Below, piece by piece: positions 63,501 to 64,000 of a stretch of 64,000 bases of DNA. The notes under the pieces are model-generated. The model did not search any database. It had not been told where the DNA came from and saw nothing but the letters and a program-made list of their open reading frames with translations. Source of the stretch: Onchocerca lupi. Lineage: Eukaryota; Nematoda; Chromadorea; Rhabditida; Onchocercidae. Where the stretch lies: contig JAOVVO010000065.1 of assembly GCA_028564675.1 (NCBI GenBank), forward strand, positions 124,001 to 188,000, written 5' to 3'. The first letter of the stretch is position 1; the number at the start of each line of letters is the position of its first letter. The position numbers were made by a program, and so were the translations under genes.

Positions 63501-64000
63501 ATCATAATAATATGACATGTATAGTATTTTAAAATAATCTTTACAAACCGGTTTTTGTGGCAATGAAAAATTTCAACATGCACAATCAATTAATTAGTTT
63601 TGCAGATTGTTTTATCTGATACCATACATGAAATGAATTTATTTAAGCAAATATAATTGAACTAAAGTAATAATTAACCTTTCTTGATCCTAAATTTACT
63701 GATTATTAATTAAACTTTTTAGTAATTGAGATTATTTTTATTACAGTAAATGTATAATAGCGAATGTTTAAATATAATTTTAATGAATAATTAATCTTAA
63801 TTATGAATAATAGTCTTATGAGATTATTTTAATCTTGCATAGCTAAATCAAATTAATCGTAGTACAATGTAATCTCTATTATTATGGATGACACACATAT
63901 CTATCTGTTCATGTTGTCAACGAGAGAAAGATACGACATTATCGTCAAAAGTATCTTTCTCTTCAATCCATCAAATCATCATCATAATATTATGTTAAAT
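60412..64000. other. 3.6 kb with no gene seen
   Basis: Very AT-rich, with long homopolymers (A at 60508-60535; T at 60691-60708; A at 60750-60765; A at 62638-62659; T at 62814-62830) and a (TA)n run at 60954-60970. The largest minus frame (61769-61524) has no splice context. A small palindromic patch around 61675-61725 (tgcatattgcatgcttgcaa) is noted. The left end should carry the promoter of the 60411 gene. Confidence 0.4.

Noticed and set aside
1..64000. CRISPR arrays, bacterial operons, insertion sequences, tRNA or rRNA genes, endosymbiont transfers
   Set aside because: No repeat-spacer array, ribosome-binding-site-led gene strings, transposase or tRNA B-box with cloverleaf was seen by eye. 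The coding genes are intron-rich and eukaryotic throughout.

Overview
The window looks like nuclear DNA of a nematode, most probably a filarial or other spirurid worm. The reasons are strong AT richness, long A/T homopolymers between and inside genes, many short exons bounded by (T)TTCAG acceptors and GTAAGT-type donors, TTTCAG acceptors immediately before some start codons (the pattern of spliced-leader trans-splicing), and the gene content: a nematode patched-related (PTR) protein and orthologues of worm csk-1, mtm-10 and HBS1. All exon models were read by eye from splice signals, reading-frame phase and family similarity; no database search was run.

Layout. 1-3 kb: 3' part of an unrecognised gene on +. 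5.9-7.7 kb (+): a complete REV7/MAD2L2 HORMA protein. 8.0-8.6 kb: a tandem duplication. 13.3-14.5 kb (-): a protein ending in a PNRC/Edc1-type decapping motif. 15.9-17.7 kb (-): a tiny two-exon membrane protein candidate. 18.4-20.4 kb (+): a four-TM membrane protein. 21.7-23.1 kb (-): 3' exons of a Cys-rich, probably secreted protein. 28.6-31.6 kb (+): C-terminal Src kinase (SH2 plus kinase). 33.1-39.1 kb (+): the MTMR10/11/12-class myotubularin pseudophosphatase. 40.7-45.5 kb (+): the ribosome-rescue GTPase HBS1. 46.3-54.6 kb (-): a 21-exon patched-related protein whose 3' end converges on that of HBS1. 58.1-60.4 kb (-): a second four-TM protein. The final 3.6 kb shows no gene.

The genes do not form an operon-like pathway. 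They cover DNA-damage tolerance (REV7), mRNA decapping (PNRC/Edc1-like), no-go/non-stop decay (HBS1), phosphoinositide regulation (MTMR10-like), Src-family control (CSK) and sterol/lipid-linked membrane biology (PTR). The csk, mtm-10 and HBS1 genes lie in the same direction but about 1.5 kb apart, wider than typical worm operon spacing.

Most interesting points: the CSK-like kinase carries a Src-type activation-loop tyrosine and has no visible SH3; the myotubularin P-loop Cys and Arg are replaced by Asp and Ala; a decapping short linear motif closes an otherwise unrecognised protein; one GC-AG intron sits in the kinase gene; HBS1 has a readable short-isoform option; and several minisatellites and duplicated segments lie in introns and intergenic DNA.
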